DNA from: JAVSMW01 sp032027005
GTDB lineage: Bacteria; Bacillota; Thermincolia; Thermincolales; UBA2595
Assembly: GCA_032027005.1 (NCBI GenBank)
Contig: JAVSMW010000003.1
Location: 1-64,000, forward strand
Direction of reading: 5' to 3'
DNA: 64,000 nt
Shown piece after piece: positions 10,699-19,581 of the stretch; positions within the stretch are counted from its first letter, which is position 1; every line of letters starts with the position of its first letter. The notes beneath the pieces are model-generated. The model searched no databases, was not told the DNA's origin, and was given only the letters and a program-made list of their open reading frames with translations. Position numbers and translations under genes: made by a program.

Positions 10699-10992
10699 TT
10701 ATTTACTTCGACCTGAGTCTGAACNTTTTGGGGTTTCATTGAATCTTTTTGCGTTTTCAAGAGCATCAAGGTAACTTTTTAGGTGAAAATCGTAACTTGC
10801 TTTTAAATCTGGTTTCGATAAGACGTAATAAGCCTCGTTAATCTTTTTAAAAACTTCCGCAGCATTCACATCCCCTTGATTGCAATCAGGATGCCACTTT
10901 TTTGCTAACGATCTGTATGCTCTTTTAATTTCTGCTGCGGTAGCAAATTGTTTAGTACCCAGCGATTTGTAGTAATCAATCATAAGATTCAA
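10699..10992 (-). CDS. J-domain (DnaJ-like) protein
   Basis: This 97-residue protein contains a complete J domain in residues 4-67: IDYYKSLGTKQFATAAEIKR, AYRSLAKKWHPD with the diagnostic HPD, and FKKINEAYYVLSKPDLKASYD. J domains stimulate the ATPase of a DnaK/Hsp70. There is no Gly/Phe region, zinc domain or C-terminal substrate domain, so it is a stand-alone co-chaperone rather than DnaJ. Downstream are a small unknown protein and a membrane protein in the same direction. The start ATG is either MNLMIDYY or MIDYY three codons later. Confidence 0.8.
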   Translation of the reverse strand: MNLMIDYYKSLGTKQFATAAEIKRAYRSLAKKWHPDCNQGDVNAAEVFKKINEAYYVLSKPDLKASYDFHLKSYLDALENAKRFNETPKXSDSGRSK

Positions 10993-11260
10993 CCCTTGCT
11001 TAAGGAAATGTCTTTAGTCTAATACAATTATAACTTAATTTGGTAAATGTTGATACTAAAAATACAGTTATTCGACACCTAGCCGNCTTTTGAGATTCGA
11101 GTATCTGTAAGATTATTACTAATATTCAATTAACAAACTAAAAACCAAGGACATTGAATCCCCGGCTTAATTAGTAGTAATACATACTGGGAAACGTTCA
11201 CTAATGCTCTTCAACATCGCAATTTTTGATTAATAGACAATTTATCGCCCAAATACCCCA

Positions 11261-11502
11261 TTAGTGTTGAGTCTTTTTATTTAAAATAAATACAATACCC
11301 GTCAAAAACACACACCCTGCAGCTATCATGAGAAACCTCTGAAAATCTTNCTCTTTTTTTGATTTCTATNCGACTGGACGGCATTTTGATTTGGCTCTGG
11401 CAACCGTTTCGTGGCCTCTTCCAGTTCTTTTCGTTCTCTTTCTTCCCTTATGGACNTGTGGGTATCACCGGCTAACGCTGTCCCGGCCAAAAGAAAAATC
11501 AT
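11261..11502 (-). CDS. Small membrane-anchored protein (frame needs two N removed)
   Basis: ATG 11502 overlaps the stop of an upstream minus-strand fragment. The protein starts MIFLLAGTALAGDTH, continues as a charged helix (SIREERERKELEEATKRL), and after deletion of N at 11391 and 11352 ends with one membrane helix (FLMIAAGCVFLTGIVFILN) and KKTQH before TAA 11261. It would have about 79 residues with a helical ectodomain and C-terminal anchor. No known family. Confidence 0.45.
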
Positions 11503-11684
11503 AAAAGTCTATAGACCGGCAAGCCGGATTTACCTTTGATAAGCCTGTAATCCTCAAATCCTTTCCTTAGTAAAAGCCCTGGCAGTACCCCACGGTGGCT
11601 GTTGAACCAGTCTCTACCCGAAGTCCAGTTGCCGGTCCCCGGTTTTTCCCCAAGTATCTCGGAACAGGCTGCGGCCATAATATA
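11499..11684 (-). pseudogene. C-terminal fragment of an unknown gene
   Basis: A minus frame without a start runs from the N at 11685 to TGA at 11499: CSEILGEKPGTGNWTSGRDW, FNSHRGVLPGLLLRKGFEDY, RLIKGKSGLPVYRLL. It looks like real coding sequence and its stop overlaps the start of the next minus-strand gene (ATGA). It abuts the plus-strand ABC ATPase fragment exactly at N 11685. I do not know the family. Confidence 0.45.
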
Positions 11685-11940
11685 NTTTCCGGCGGCCAGC
11701 AGCAGCGTGTGGCAATTGCCAGAGCTTTAGCGGCGAAGCCTGCTATTATTCTTGCCGACGAACCCACAGGAAACCTGGACAGCAAGACCAGCCTTGATGT
11801 AATGGGGCTTCTCAAAGTGACAAGCCAGCAGTTTAAGCAAACCATCGTGATGATTACTCACAATGAAGAAATCGCCCAGATGGCAGACCGTATCATCCGC
11901 ATTGAGGATGGAAAAATTNATGGGTGGTGATGGCCGTTGA
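11682..11940 (+). pseudogene. ABC transporter ATPase, C-terminal third only
   Basis: The signature motif (SGGQQQRVAIARAL), Walker B with D-loop (IILADEPTGNLDS) and H-loop (MITHNEE) of a MacB/LolD-type ATPase are present, ending RIEDGKIMGGDGR once N 11920 is ignored. The Walker A half is missing; upstream sequence belongs to a minus-strand gene. Its stop overlaps the TTG start of the permease gene, the normal arrangement of ATPase-permease pairs. Either the operon lost its 5' end or the join at N 11685 is an assembly error. Confidence 0.7.
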
Positions 11941-13906
11941 TTACGGTAAAAAACAAAAAAGCTGTCCGCAATCTGGCGGACAAAAGCTTTCAGGCCAACA
12001 GAACCCGCAATCTGATTGCGATCATCGCCATTGCACTAACAGCGGTGCCATTTACTACACTTTTTACTCTGGGTATCGGTACGGTAGAGAGCCTGCAGCA
12101 GGCTGCTATGCGGCAGGCTGGCGGTGACGGCCATGCTGTGCTCAAATATATAACCGACGAGGAATTCAATAATGTCAAAGCCCATCCGCTGATTAAAGAA
12201 ATTGCCTATAACCGCGCATTGAGCGATGGTGTGGCAAATGAAGAGTTCTTAAAGCGCCGCACGGAGTTTTGGTATTATGATGATGTGGGGCTGAGGCTTG
12301 GATTCTCTGAACCTACAAGCGGACACAAACCTGTGGCTGAAAACGAAGTCATCGCAGACACAAAAACCTTGCAGCTTCTGGGCGTTCCCCTTGAAATCGG
12401 CGCACCGCTTTCCCTGACAATTGAAATCAGGGGTGAGAAAGTGCAGCGGGATTTTGTCCTCGCCGGCTGGTGGGAAAGCGACCCAGCCTTTAATGTAGGT
12501 CAGATATTTGCCTCTCGCGCCTATGTGGATGCCCATTTGGACGAAGCCGCCGCTGTATCACCGGTGGAGGCAGTAAGGTATACAGATGGAAATACAAAGC
12601 AGACCCAAAAACAGAAAATATCCGCCAATGGCGGGAAAACGCCTCGCATGGCACTGACTAATTTAGGGCGCAGCAAAAAACGCACTGTTCTGGTGTTCAT
12701 CAGCATGTCCCTAAGCCTTATACTGCTGAACACGNTGTTTACGCTGTCTCAGAGCATTGATCTGGATAAGTTCCTTTCCAAATTTGTGGATACCGATTTC
12801 TTGATTGCTCATGCCGACTACTTCCAAAGTGACTTCCGCNGTTCCGAAAATCAAACCAGCGAAAGCTTCATTCAAGCGGTAGAAGCTCAGCCCGGATTTG
12901 AGGAGGGCGGGCGTCTGTACGGGGGCAGAGCGGAAATGTTTGCGGCAGAGGACGNAAAAGAACACAACACAGCGCTATAACATCAACGCCCACGGTAACT
13001 TCATGGCTGCGGTCTATGGCCTTGAGGAGCTGCCNGCTTGAGCGCCTGGAGCTTATCGACGGCGAACTGGATCTCGAAAAGCTGGCCACCGGCAATTACA
13101 TTCTGGAGGGTGTTCATCTGGATGATAACAACGTACCCCAAATTGGCAGCGCTCATTTTGCAGTGGGTGAAACGGTCACGCTTCATAATTACAAGGGAAC
13201 ATCGGACAAATTTGCCAACAGGGAGTATAATACAAAGAAGTTTACAGTGCTTAGTCATGTGGCCATNAAAACCTATTCCAATTCCGACCGCGTAAGATGG
13301 GACTACAACTTCTACCTCCCGGCAGATNTATACAAAACCTTGGTGGAGCAGCCAGCCGTAATGAATTATGCCTTTAATGTTTCTGAAAGTAAAGAAGCGG
13401 AGATGGAGCGATTTTTGCAGAGCTATACTGATACCGTAGAGCCTATTACGAATTACACCTCAAAGTTTACCTCGCTCAAAGAGTTTTCCGGCATGCGCAG
13501 CACAGTCGTAATAATTGGTGGCGCAATCAGCTTCGTTATTGGTTTGATTGGCATACTCAATTTCATCAACACCCTCCTCACCAGTATCTTGACCCGCCGT
13601 CAGGAATTTGCCATGCTACAAAGTATTGGCATGACGCGGAAGCAATTGCGCAGTATGCTGATGTATGAAGGTTTCTATTATGCTCTTGGCACTTGTATTC
13701 TTTCGCTTATTTTCGGCACAGTATTCTCGCTTCTGATTGTTAAACCCTTCGGCAATCTGCTATGGTTCTTCAGCTACCAATTTATCCTGTGGCCACTTTT
13801 AATCGTACTGCCATTCTTATTTGCACTTGGAGTGGTTATTCCTTTGTTGTCATATATAATGACTGACAGGCAAAGTATCGTGGAGCGGCTCCGGGAGGCG
13901 GAATAG
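11937..13906 (+). CDS. FtsX/MacB-type ABC permease with internal deletion
   Basis: Start TTG 11937 overlaps the ATPase stop. Removing N at 12955 and 13035 gives one frame of 655 residues. Membrane helices: one at residues 25-48, one following the VSPVEAVRYT segment (RTVLVFISMSLSLILLN), and three at the C-terminus with the FtsX core (RRQEFAMLQSIGMTRKQLR). Family members of this length class normally have 1+3+1+3 helices; here the first extracellular domain ends SRAYVDAHLDE and runs straight into AAAVSPVEAVRYT, so the three helices of the first FtsX domain are missing. The family exports antimicrobial peptides, lipoproteins or acts in peptide sensing; the substrate is unknown and this copy is probably inactive or misassembled. 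Confidence 0.7.
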
Positions 13907-14031
13907 ATTCCTGTCACATGGTCATCTGTTGAAAACCGATAACCCAGGATTTCCTAATTCTTTTAATCTGCCTGGATGAAGCAGTTATTAATAGTAAATT
14001 CATTAAAGTAACCTCGTGAGTTCAAATCATA

Positions 14032-15340
14032 TCAACTATTTTGCACAGTCTCCCGGGTTATCCGGCCTGAACATCTTTTTGCCTGACGTAAAACAAGTTT
14101 TTCATCAATNGTTTTAAGGTGCCGGTTCTGCATAACTATCTCTCCATCAATAATCNATGTATCGACATCGGCGCCATTTGCCGAATAAGCCAGCAAGGCA
14201 CAGATATCATTATGCGGGTATAAATGCGGTTTCTCAACATCAATCAAAATCAAATCGGCTTTTTTGCCAACTTCAATGGTACCAATTTCCTCAGCTAAGC
14301 CAAGTGCCTTGGCACCATTGACAGTGGCCATTTGCAGTNACCTGATATGAGTTGACTGCGGTTGGGTCAAAATGGTGGTTTTTCTGCAACCAGGCAGCGG
14401 CNTTTAATCTCCTCAAACATATCTAACGTTACAGTACTTGCTGCTCCGTCAGTCCCCAACGCGACATTTATCCCGCTTTTTATCAGCTCTATAATAGGGG
14501 CNAACCCCACATCCCAGTTTTTGATTGCTGACAGGATTATGCGATATGCCGCCTTTGAGATTGCGAAGAAGTCGAATATCGTTCTGTGACAAATGTACGG
14601 CATGTGCCAACAGTACGTGAAAGTCTTCGAACAGCCCTAAATCAGCCAAATACTCTGTTGGGGTTTTGTCATAGGATGAGTTTATGTATTCCACTTCCTC
14701 AGTGGTTTCCGCCAGGTGAATATGAATCCCACTGTCTAATTCCCTGGCCATGTCCATAGCGATCTTGATCTTATCCGGCGGACAGGTTTGAGGTGCATGA
14801 GGACCGACCATTGTGCTGATTCTGCCATTCGCCTTCCCGCGCCAGTTGGAGAACAGCTTGTATGAAGAGTCTATCCTCCGGACTGCGTCATTGTCATGAA
14901 ACAGCAGGCCCTGACATAAAGAAGCCCGGATGCCGGAGTCTGCTACTGCCTGTGCAACCTCATCCATAAAGAAAGACATATCCGCAAATGTCGTAGTACC
15001 TGACTTGAGCATTTCTGTTACTCCTAAAAGAGTACCCCAATAGACATCTTCGCCATTCATTTTTTCTTCGGCAGGCCACATTTTTTCTCTTAGCCACTCT
15101 AACAGCCGGAGGTCGTCACAATAACCTCTTAACAGTGACATATAAGCGTGATTGTGGCAATTTACCAACCCCGGCATGACTACCATTCCGGATGCATTAA
15201 TCACGGTGGCATCAGTTGGTGGANACTTCACCGATCTGTGTTATAAGGTTTCCTTCTATCAGAATGTCATCTGCGGAAAATTTTGGCTCATCAGCAGCCA
15301 TTGTTAAGATTAGCCCGTTTCGAATCAGGATTTTATTCAA
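14032..15340 (-). CDS. mtaD: MTA/SAH deaminase-type amidohydrolase
   Basis: Amidohydrolase of the 5'-methylthioadenosine/S-adenosylhomocysteine deaminase group, which deaminates adenosine derivatives in methionine and nucleoside salvage. Start TTG 15340 after GAGGGG (LNKILIRNGLILTM). Deleting N at 15224, 14502, 14402 and 14339 restores one 434-residue protein. Metal ligands: HNH in MVVMPGLVNCHNHAYMSLL, HIHLAETTEE, HAVHLS and the TDG of ALGTDGAAS. The C-terminal part (GLAEEIGTIEVGKKADLILI) is the usual small beta sandwich. Stand-alone gene, next to an unrelated membrane protein. Related chlorohydrolases cannot be fully excluded. Confidence 0.75.
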
Positions 15341-15405
15341 AAGAACACCCCTCTTTACTCTATTACTGTTCANTGTTGGTCACAAGAGCCCTTCCCTCTC
15401 TACAG

Positions 15406-15960
15406 TTAATCTTGCTGACCTTTAACCTGATTATTTAGCAACGTTTTTAAAAAGAAATAGATGATTCCAATATTTCCGATAAGCACTTTCCCTTCCGAAT
15501 TTGGTATTCTGGGCATCAGCAGGAGTATCAAAAAGAAGGGAAAAATAAATCCTAAACCGGATTTGTAAACTGACCAGCGAAAAGTTAAACCTCTGGTATT
15601 TAGGTATATTACTAATATAATTAACAGCAGCAAAACTACCGGCATGTTCAGANAAGCTGCTGTTCTGTGGAACTCTAATAAGACCCGGAAATCACCCCGA
15701 CCTAAAACCAACACGAAAAAAGGTATTAAACCAAACGCAGTCCCCCAAAGCCACCTTGTGTTGTCATTAATACGTTCTAAGATCAAAACATCAAAAACCG
15801 ATACCAGGGACGAAATAATTAGACATGCTATTGAGTAAACTAACCCGGCTAACAAGAAGCCGGCATTAACTTTGGCATTAATNCAAATTACCGGGCCAAA
15901 AAATGCGGCTGCAGAACAAATAATAATCAATAACAATTCGTTTCTTATATAACGATTCAT
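15406..15960 (-). CDS. Hypothetical membrane protein
   Basis: This 184-residue protein has five to six hydrophobic helices (for example ELLLIIICSAAAFFGPVI, FLLAGLVYSIACLIISSLVS, MPVVLLLLIILVIYLNT, and FIFPFFLILLLMPRI). Two N fall in codon positions. It follows no clear operon partner. I do not recognise the family. Confidence 0.55.
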   Translation of the reverse strand: MNRYIRNELLLIIICSAAAFFGPVIXINAKVNAGFLLAGLVYSIACLIISSLVSVFDVLILERINDNTRWLWGTAFGLIPFFVLVLGRGDFRVLLEFHRTAAXLNMPVVLLLLIILVIYLNTRGLTFRWSVYKSGLGFIFPFFLILLLMPRIPNSEGKVLIGNIGIIYFFLKTLLNNQVKGQQD

Positions 15961-16186
15961 CCGTCACAACTCCAGTTTCTTCTCCCCTTAAGGCGATTTA
16001 AGTACCGCTACCCCAGCCATTGTCTCATACAAACTTTACTGCTATGCTTTATTATACCAGCCCCATTTCCTTAAGGCTACTGCGAAAACGAACTTTGGCC
16101 GACCGCCCGGCTGGCGCGCCTTTTGTACCCGAGACCCCTTACCCTTAAATTACAAAGTAATCATCTCCATAATTTACATATTTCTA

Positions 16187-16241
16187 TTGATAACTTATNG
16201 GTATTCCTGTATAATTAAGCATAGATATACTATGCATAGTA
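16187..16241 (+). promoter_or_regulatory. Promoter and palindromic operator of padR-ftsW-like pair
   Basis: A -35 box TTGATA (16187-16192) and -10 box TATAAT (16210-16215) are 17 bases apart (16 if the N at 16199 is spurious). The perfect palindrome TACTATGCATAGTA lies at 16228-16241, right at the expected transcription start. PadR regulators bind inverted repeats of the ATACT/AGTAT type and often repress their own promoter, so autorepression is likely. Confidence 0.65.
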
Positions 16242-16271
16242 ATTCTATGTAGCGATTGAGGAGGGAGTCTT

Positions 16272-16607
16272 ATGAAAATTAACAAGGAACTTCTGAAAGG
16301 AAGTACCGCAATCCTTATTTTAAGCTTACTTGAACGCCAAGATATGTATGGTTATGAAATGATCAAAGAAATAGAAAAAAGGTCAAACGGGGTCTTTTCT
16401 TTTAAGGAAGGTANCCTCTACCCCATCCTGCATTCACTGGAGTCGGAAAATATAATTGAGTCATATTGGGACGACAATGAAAGCAGCCGTAAAAGGAAAT
16501 ATTACAGGATTACCAGTAAAGGCAAACTACATTTGAAAGAAAAACAGGAAGAATGGTCTGTTTACCGCTCTGCTGTGGAAAAGGTTTTATGGGAGGGGCT
16601 AGTATGA
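16272..16607 (+). CDS. PadR-family transcriptional regulator
   Basis: This 111-residue winged-helix protein has the PadR pattern: KGSTAILILSLLERQDMYGY, EMIKEIEKRSNGVFSFKEG, LYPILHSLESENIIESYW and RKRKYYRITSKGK. It starts behind GAGGAGGGAG. Its stop overlaps the ATG of an FtsW-like gene, a coupled pair. PadR repressors usually control a neighbouring membrane protein and their own promoter; the palindrome at 16228-16241 fits. Confidence 0.85.
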   Translation: MKINKELLKGSTAILILSLLERQDMYGYEMIKEIEKRSNGVFSFKEGXLYPILHSLESENIIESYWDDNESSRKRKYYRITSKGKLHLKEKQEEWSVYRSAVEKVLWEGLV

Positions 16608-17916
16608 GCATAAATCAAAACAATCAGGTTCAGGAATATATTCGCAATGTTTGTTCACATATNAAAAAACCGCAAAGTACATCAGGAAATACAAATAGAA
16701 CTTTTGGGACACATTGAAGAAATTGCGTTGGAACACTTATCAACCGGTGCAACAGAGGATGAAGCTGTTAATAAGGCAATCATCCAAATGGGAGAAGCCG
16801 GTCTTGTAGGCATACAACTTAATGAAATCCATAAGACTCAACCTGACTGGAGTATCCTGATACTAACCGCAATAATGGCTGGTCTTGGACTATTTGCAAT
16901 GTATTTAATTGAGACAAAAGGAGCATTACTACTTAGCTATCAAATATTTAACAGAAGTTTATTTTCAACCCTGTTAGGTATTGCAGTAATATGTGGGTTA
17001 TACTTTTTTGATTACAGAAAATTACAACCCTATTCAAAATATANTTACATAGGAACATTACTGATTCTGTTATATGTTGTTTACTACGGTACTCAGATTA
17101 ATGGCGCAAAAGCATGGTTGACTATTGGGCAAATCCGTTTTAACTTTGTGCAAATCAGCCCCTTTTTATTTATCATTGCTTTAGCAGGATTGTTTGACAA
17201 CTGGAACTGGAATGATCCTAAGAAAGTATTGTATGGATTGGCTTTAAGTATTGTGCCGGTTGTCTTTATTTTGGATGCCCCTTCATTTTCCGCAGGTGTT
17301 ACATATTTAATTGCTTTTGTAGTCCTAATGGTGGTTTCAGGCCTAAAAGTAAAGTATATTCCATTATTAGCTGGTTCCGGTTTTGGATTGTTTCTGTTTG
17401 CCGGTATAACAGCACCTTATAGGATTATGAGGTTGCTGGCCTTTATTAATCCTAACCAAGACCCCCTTGGAGCCGGTTACATTAATGTTCAATTAAACAA
17501 AATAACCCACTCTGCAGGGTTTCTTGGCCAAGGCTTTAACTTTCCTAAAGTGATACCGGAAGTACATACAGATTTTGTTTTCACTTATATTATCCATACT
17601 TTTGGGTGGATTGCAGGAGTTATCCTGGCAGCTTTGATAATTACATTCATAATGAAACTGACTCATACAGCTACGATAGTCNAAAAATAATTACGGGAAA
17701 TTGTTGGTAAGTGGTTTTGTGACAATTTTTGCTGTTCAGTTTTTTTGGAATATACTGATGAATTTAGGCTTAGCACCTATATCTGGCGTTGGATTACCTT
17801 TTATAAGCTATGGGGGTTCACAATTTGTCTTTAGTATGTTAGCTGTAGGCGTAATAACAAATATTTATAAATGGCGAAATGCTCCCCAAATTTCTGTTGA
17901 AATTAAAAATAATTAA
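16604..17916 (+). CDS. FtsW/RodA/SpoVE-like protein with N-terminal permease-prefix domain
   Basis: ATG 16604 overlaps the PadR stop. Deleting N at 16663 and 17682 gives 436 residues. Residues 1-75 (HIKNRKVHQEIQIELLGHIE, EIALEHLSTGATEDEAVNKA) form the small soluble prefix also found on some ABC permeases. The rest is a SEDS-type membrane protein: TQINGAKAWLTIGQIRFNFV, FINPNQDPLGAGYINVQL, then GLPFISYGGSQFVFSMLAVG near the end. SEDS proteins polymerise peptidoglycan glycan strands. Linked to a PadR regulator rather than a division operon, it may act under envelope stress; that is inference. Confidence 0.75.
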
Positions 17917-18136
17917 TAAGCCATCATTGATAATGCACAAGTAAGAAAGGAGCGAAAAGTAAAACGAAAACTGTATTTTTCCTGTCACCTCCGGTTTACA
18001 AATAAAAAGCACTGCTCGGAAATTTGTTTCCTCCAGGCAGTACTAAGAAATTAGCCTCTGTTCTTGAAATTATCACAAAATACTACTCCTTTGACTTCCA
18101 GAAAAGCGCCTCACAAAAGGGGGCCGATGCTGCATA

Positions 18137-18248
18137 CTATTTGCTTCTGTCTTTCCAGTACTCAGGGTCTCTTCGCATACCCGGCTCACAATCCTCATAA
18201 TAGTTGATTGCGGCAATAAACTCACTCTCGGCATCAGGATGAAAAAAT
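18137..18248 (-). pseudogene. RelE/ParE toxin remnant with internal deletion
   Basis: The minus frame reads FHPDAESEFIAAINYYEDCE PG and then directly MRRDPEYWKDRSK. The first part is the N-terminus and the second the C-terminus of ParE/RelE toxins, which normally have about 90 residues. The middle 50 or so residues, with the core beta strands, are absent, and no in-frame start is present. A toxin of this form cannot work. Confidence 0.55.
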
Positions 18249-18299
18249 TATTTCATTTGGCAAACCGTTCATGAATCCGAAGGTGTCATTCCATCATCA

Positions 18300-19581
18300 T
18301 TATTTCCCATCATTCATCACCTTTGGCAGAGTCCGCACAATAAAGAATCCCAGTCCCGCTACCAGAACTGCCAGAACACCCGGCAGCAGCCACTTGTGTT
18401 TTTCTGATGCTGGAACTACCTTGTTTTCTTTAAACTCCGGATTTTTTTGCAGTTCAGCCAATCCCCAAATCGGGGGATCGGCAGCCACGACTCTGTCCGA
18501 GAATGAAGCCAAGTCATACTTAGGGACCTGTGCTGCATTATTATCGACATAAACCCTGTAACTGCCGCCCGCTTCAACCGGGAACAGGATATACCTGGGA
18601 TTATATAGCCCTTTGACCTCCAATACTTTAACCGGTGCAGAATCGCCATTCTCTATGATTACCCGCAGGTAACGGTNACNTGGTAGGGGTGAGGGGTAAG
18701 GTCAACTGGGTTCCGGTATAATTTGTTAATTTAAAGGATGCCAGGGTGCCTTCTCCCACCCTGACCCAACTCTTCATATCTGAACTTGCCAAGATAACTG
18801 CCGGTCTGCTGAAATTAACATCCTCAACAGTAAATTGNCAGCTTATCAATGGTAAGTTTGCTGAACCCCCCGGTCATGGTTATGATGCTCGAGTTATCTT
18901 TAGCCGATGTTTCCTGNTCGGTAATCTTCATCGGCAGGTGCTTCTCATTCTCAGGTGCATTTTCAATATACAGCACATCAATACCGTCTATTACCACAGC
19001 ATCACCGGTACCCTCGGCCAGTGCTATCCGCAGGNTACCTGAAATCAGTGGAATCATAACTAATCTCAGTCTGCCGGAAAACCTGGCCGGTTGTTCTAAA
19101 ATCCGCGATCTTACCGGAATTCCGGATTTCTACCCAGGTCNTGCCGGTTCTGGCTGCCTGCCAGAGTGACTTCTTTGATAAAATTCCGGCTTGCCGTATG
19201 TATTCTCAAGCGGTTGTGCGGCATCNTNNTNCNGNNNNNNTNNANGATGGCAGTTGAATCCCTGCCTGCAGTCCCGCGGTTAAGCACGGCGGCTGACAGG
19301 CTCCTCTCCTGTTGCTGAACAGTAGATGTCACGATATCATAAGGTATTTCTTCCAGGCTGCCACCGCTTGTTTTTACTACCCTGACATCTCGCAAATCAG
19401 CTGCAGCCTGTTCCGCCAGCGGTCCGGTCACTTCCACCAGGGCATAGCCCTTGGCAGTGTCACCAGTTGTAATTTCGCCAAACTGCTGCCACTGACTCAC
19501 GGTGAACTCAGCCAAAGCCGGCACCGTCATAACACCGAGCAGGGCCCAAATCATGACTAATCCAATAAGTGCTTTTTTCAA
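18300..19581 (-). pseudogene. DUF3999-family exported membrane protein, frame broken by N
   Basis: ATG 19581 opens a signal peptide (MKKALIGLVMIWALLGVMTV...ALAEFTVSQW). The N-terminal part (GDTAKGYALVEVTGPLAEQA) and the central part (in other frames because of N at 19226-19246, 19141, 19035, 18918, 18838 and 18680) have the pattern of DUF3999. The C-terminal end has LYNPRYILFPVEAGGSYRVY, then a Pro-poor linker and one membrane helix (WLLPGVLAVLVAGLGFFIV). The gene follows DUF2339 with a 4-base overlap; these two families are commonly paired. Function unknown; likely intact in the real genome. Confidence 0.65.

Noticed and set aside
11567..11845. Minus-strand 92-residue frame across the ABC ATPase
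   Set aside because: It is antisense to the conserved signature and Walker B motifs and joins two unrelated stretches.
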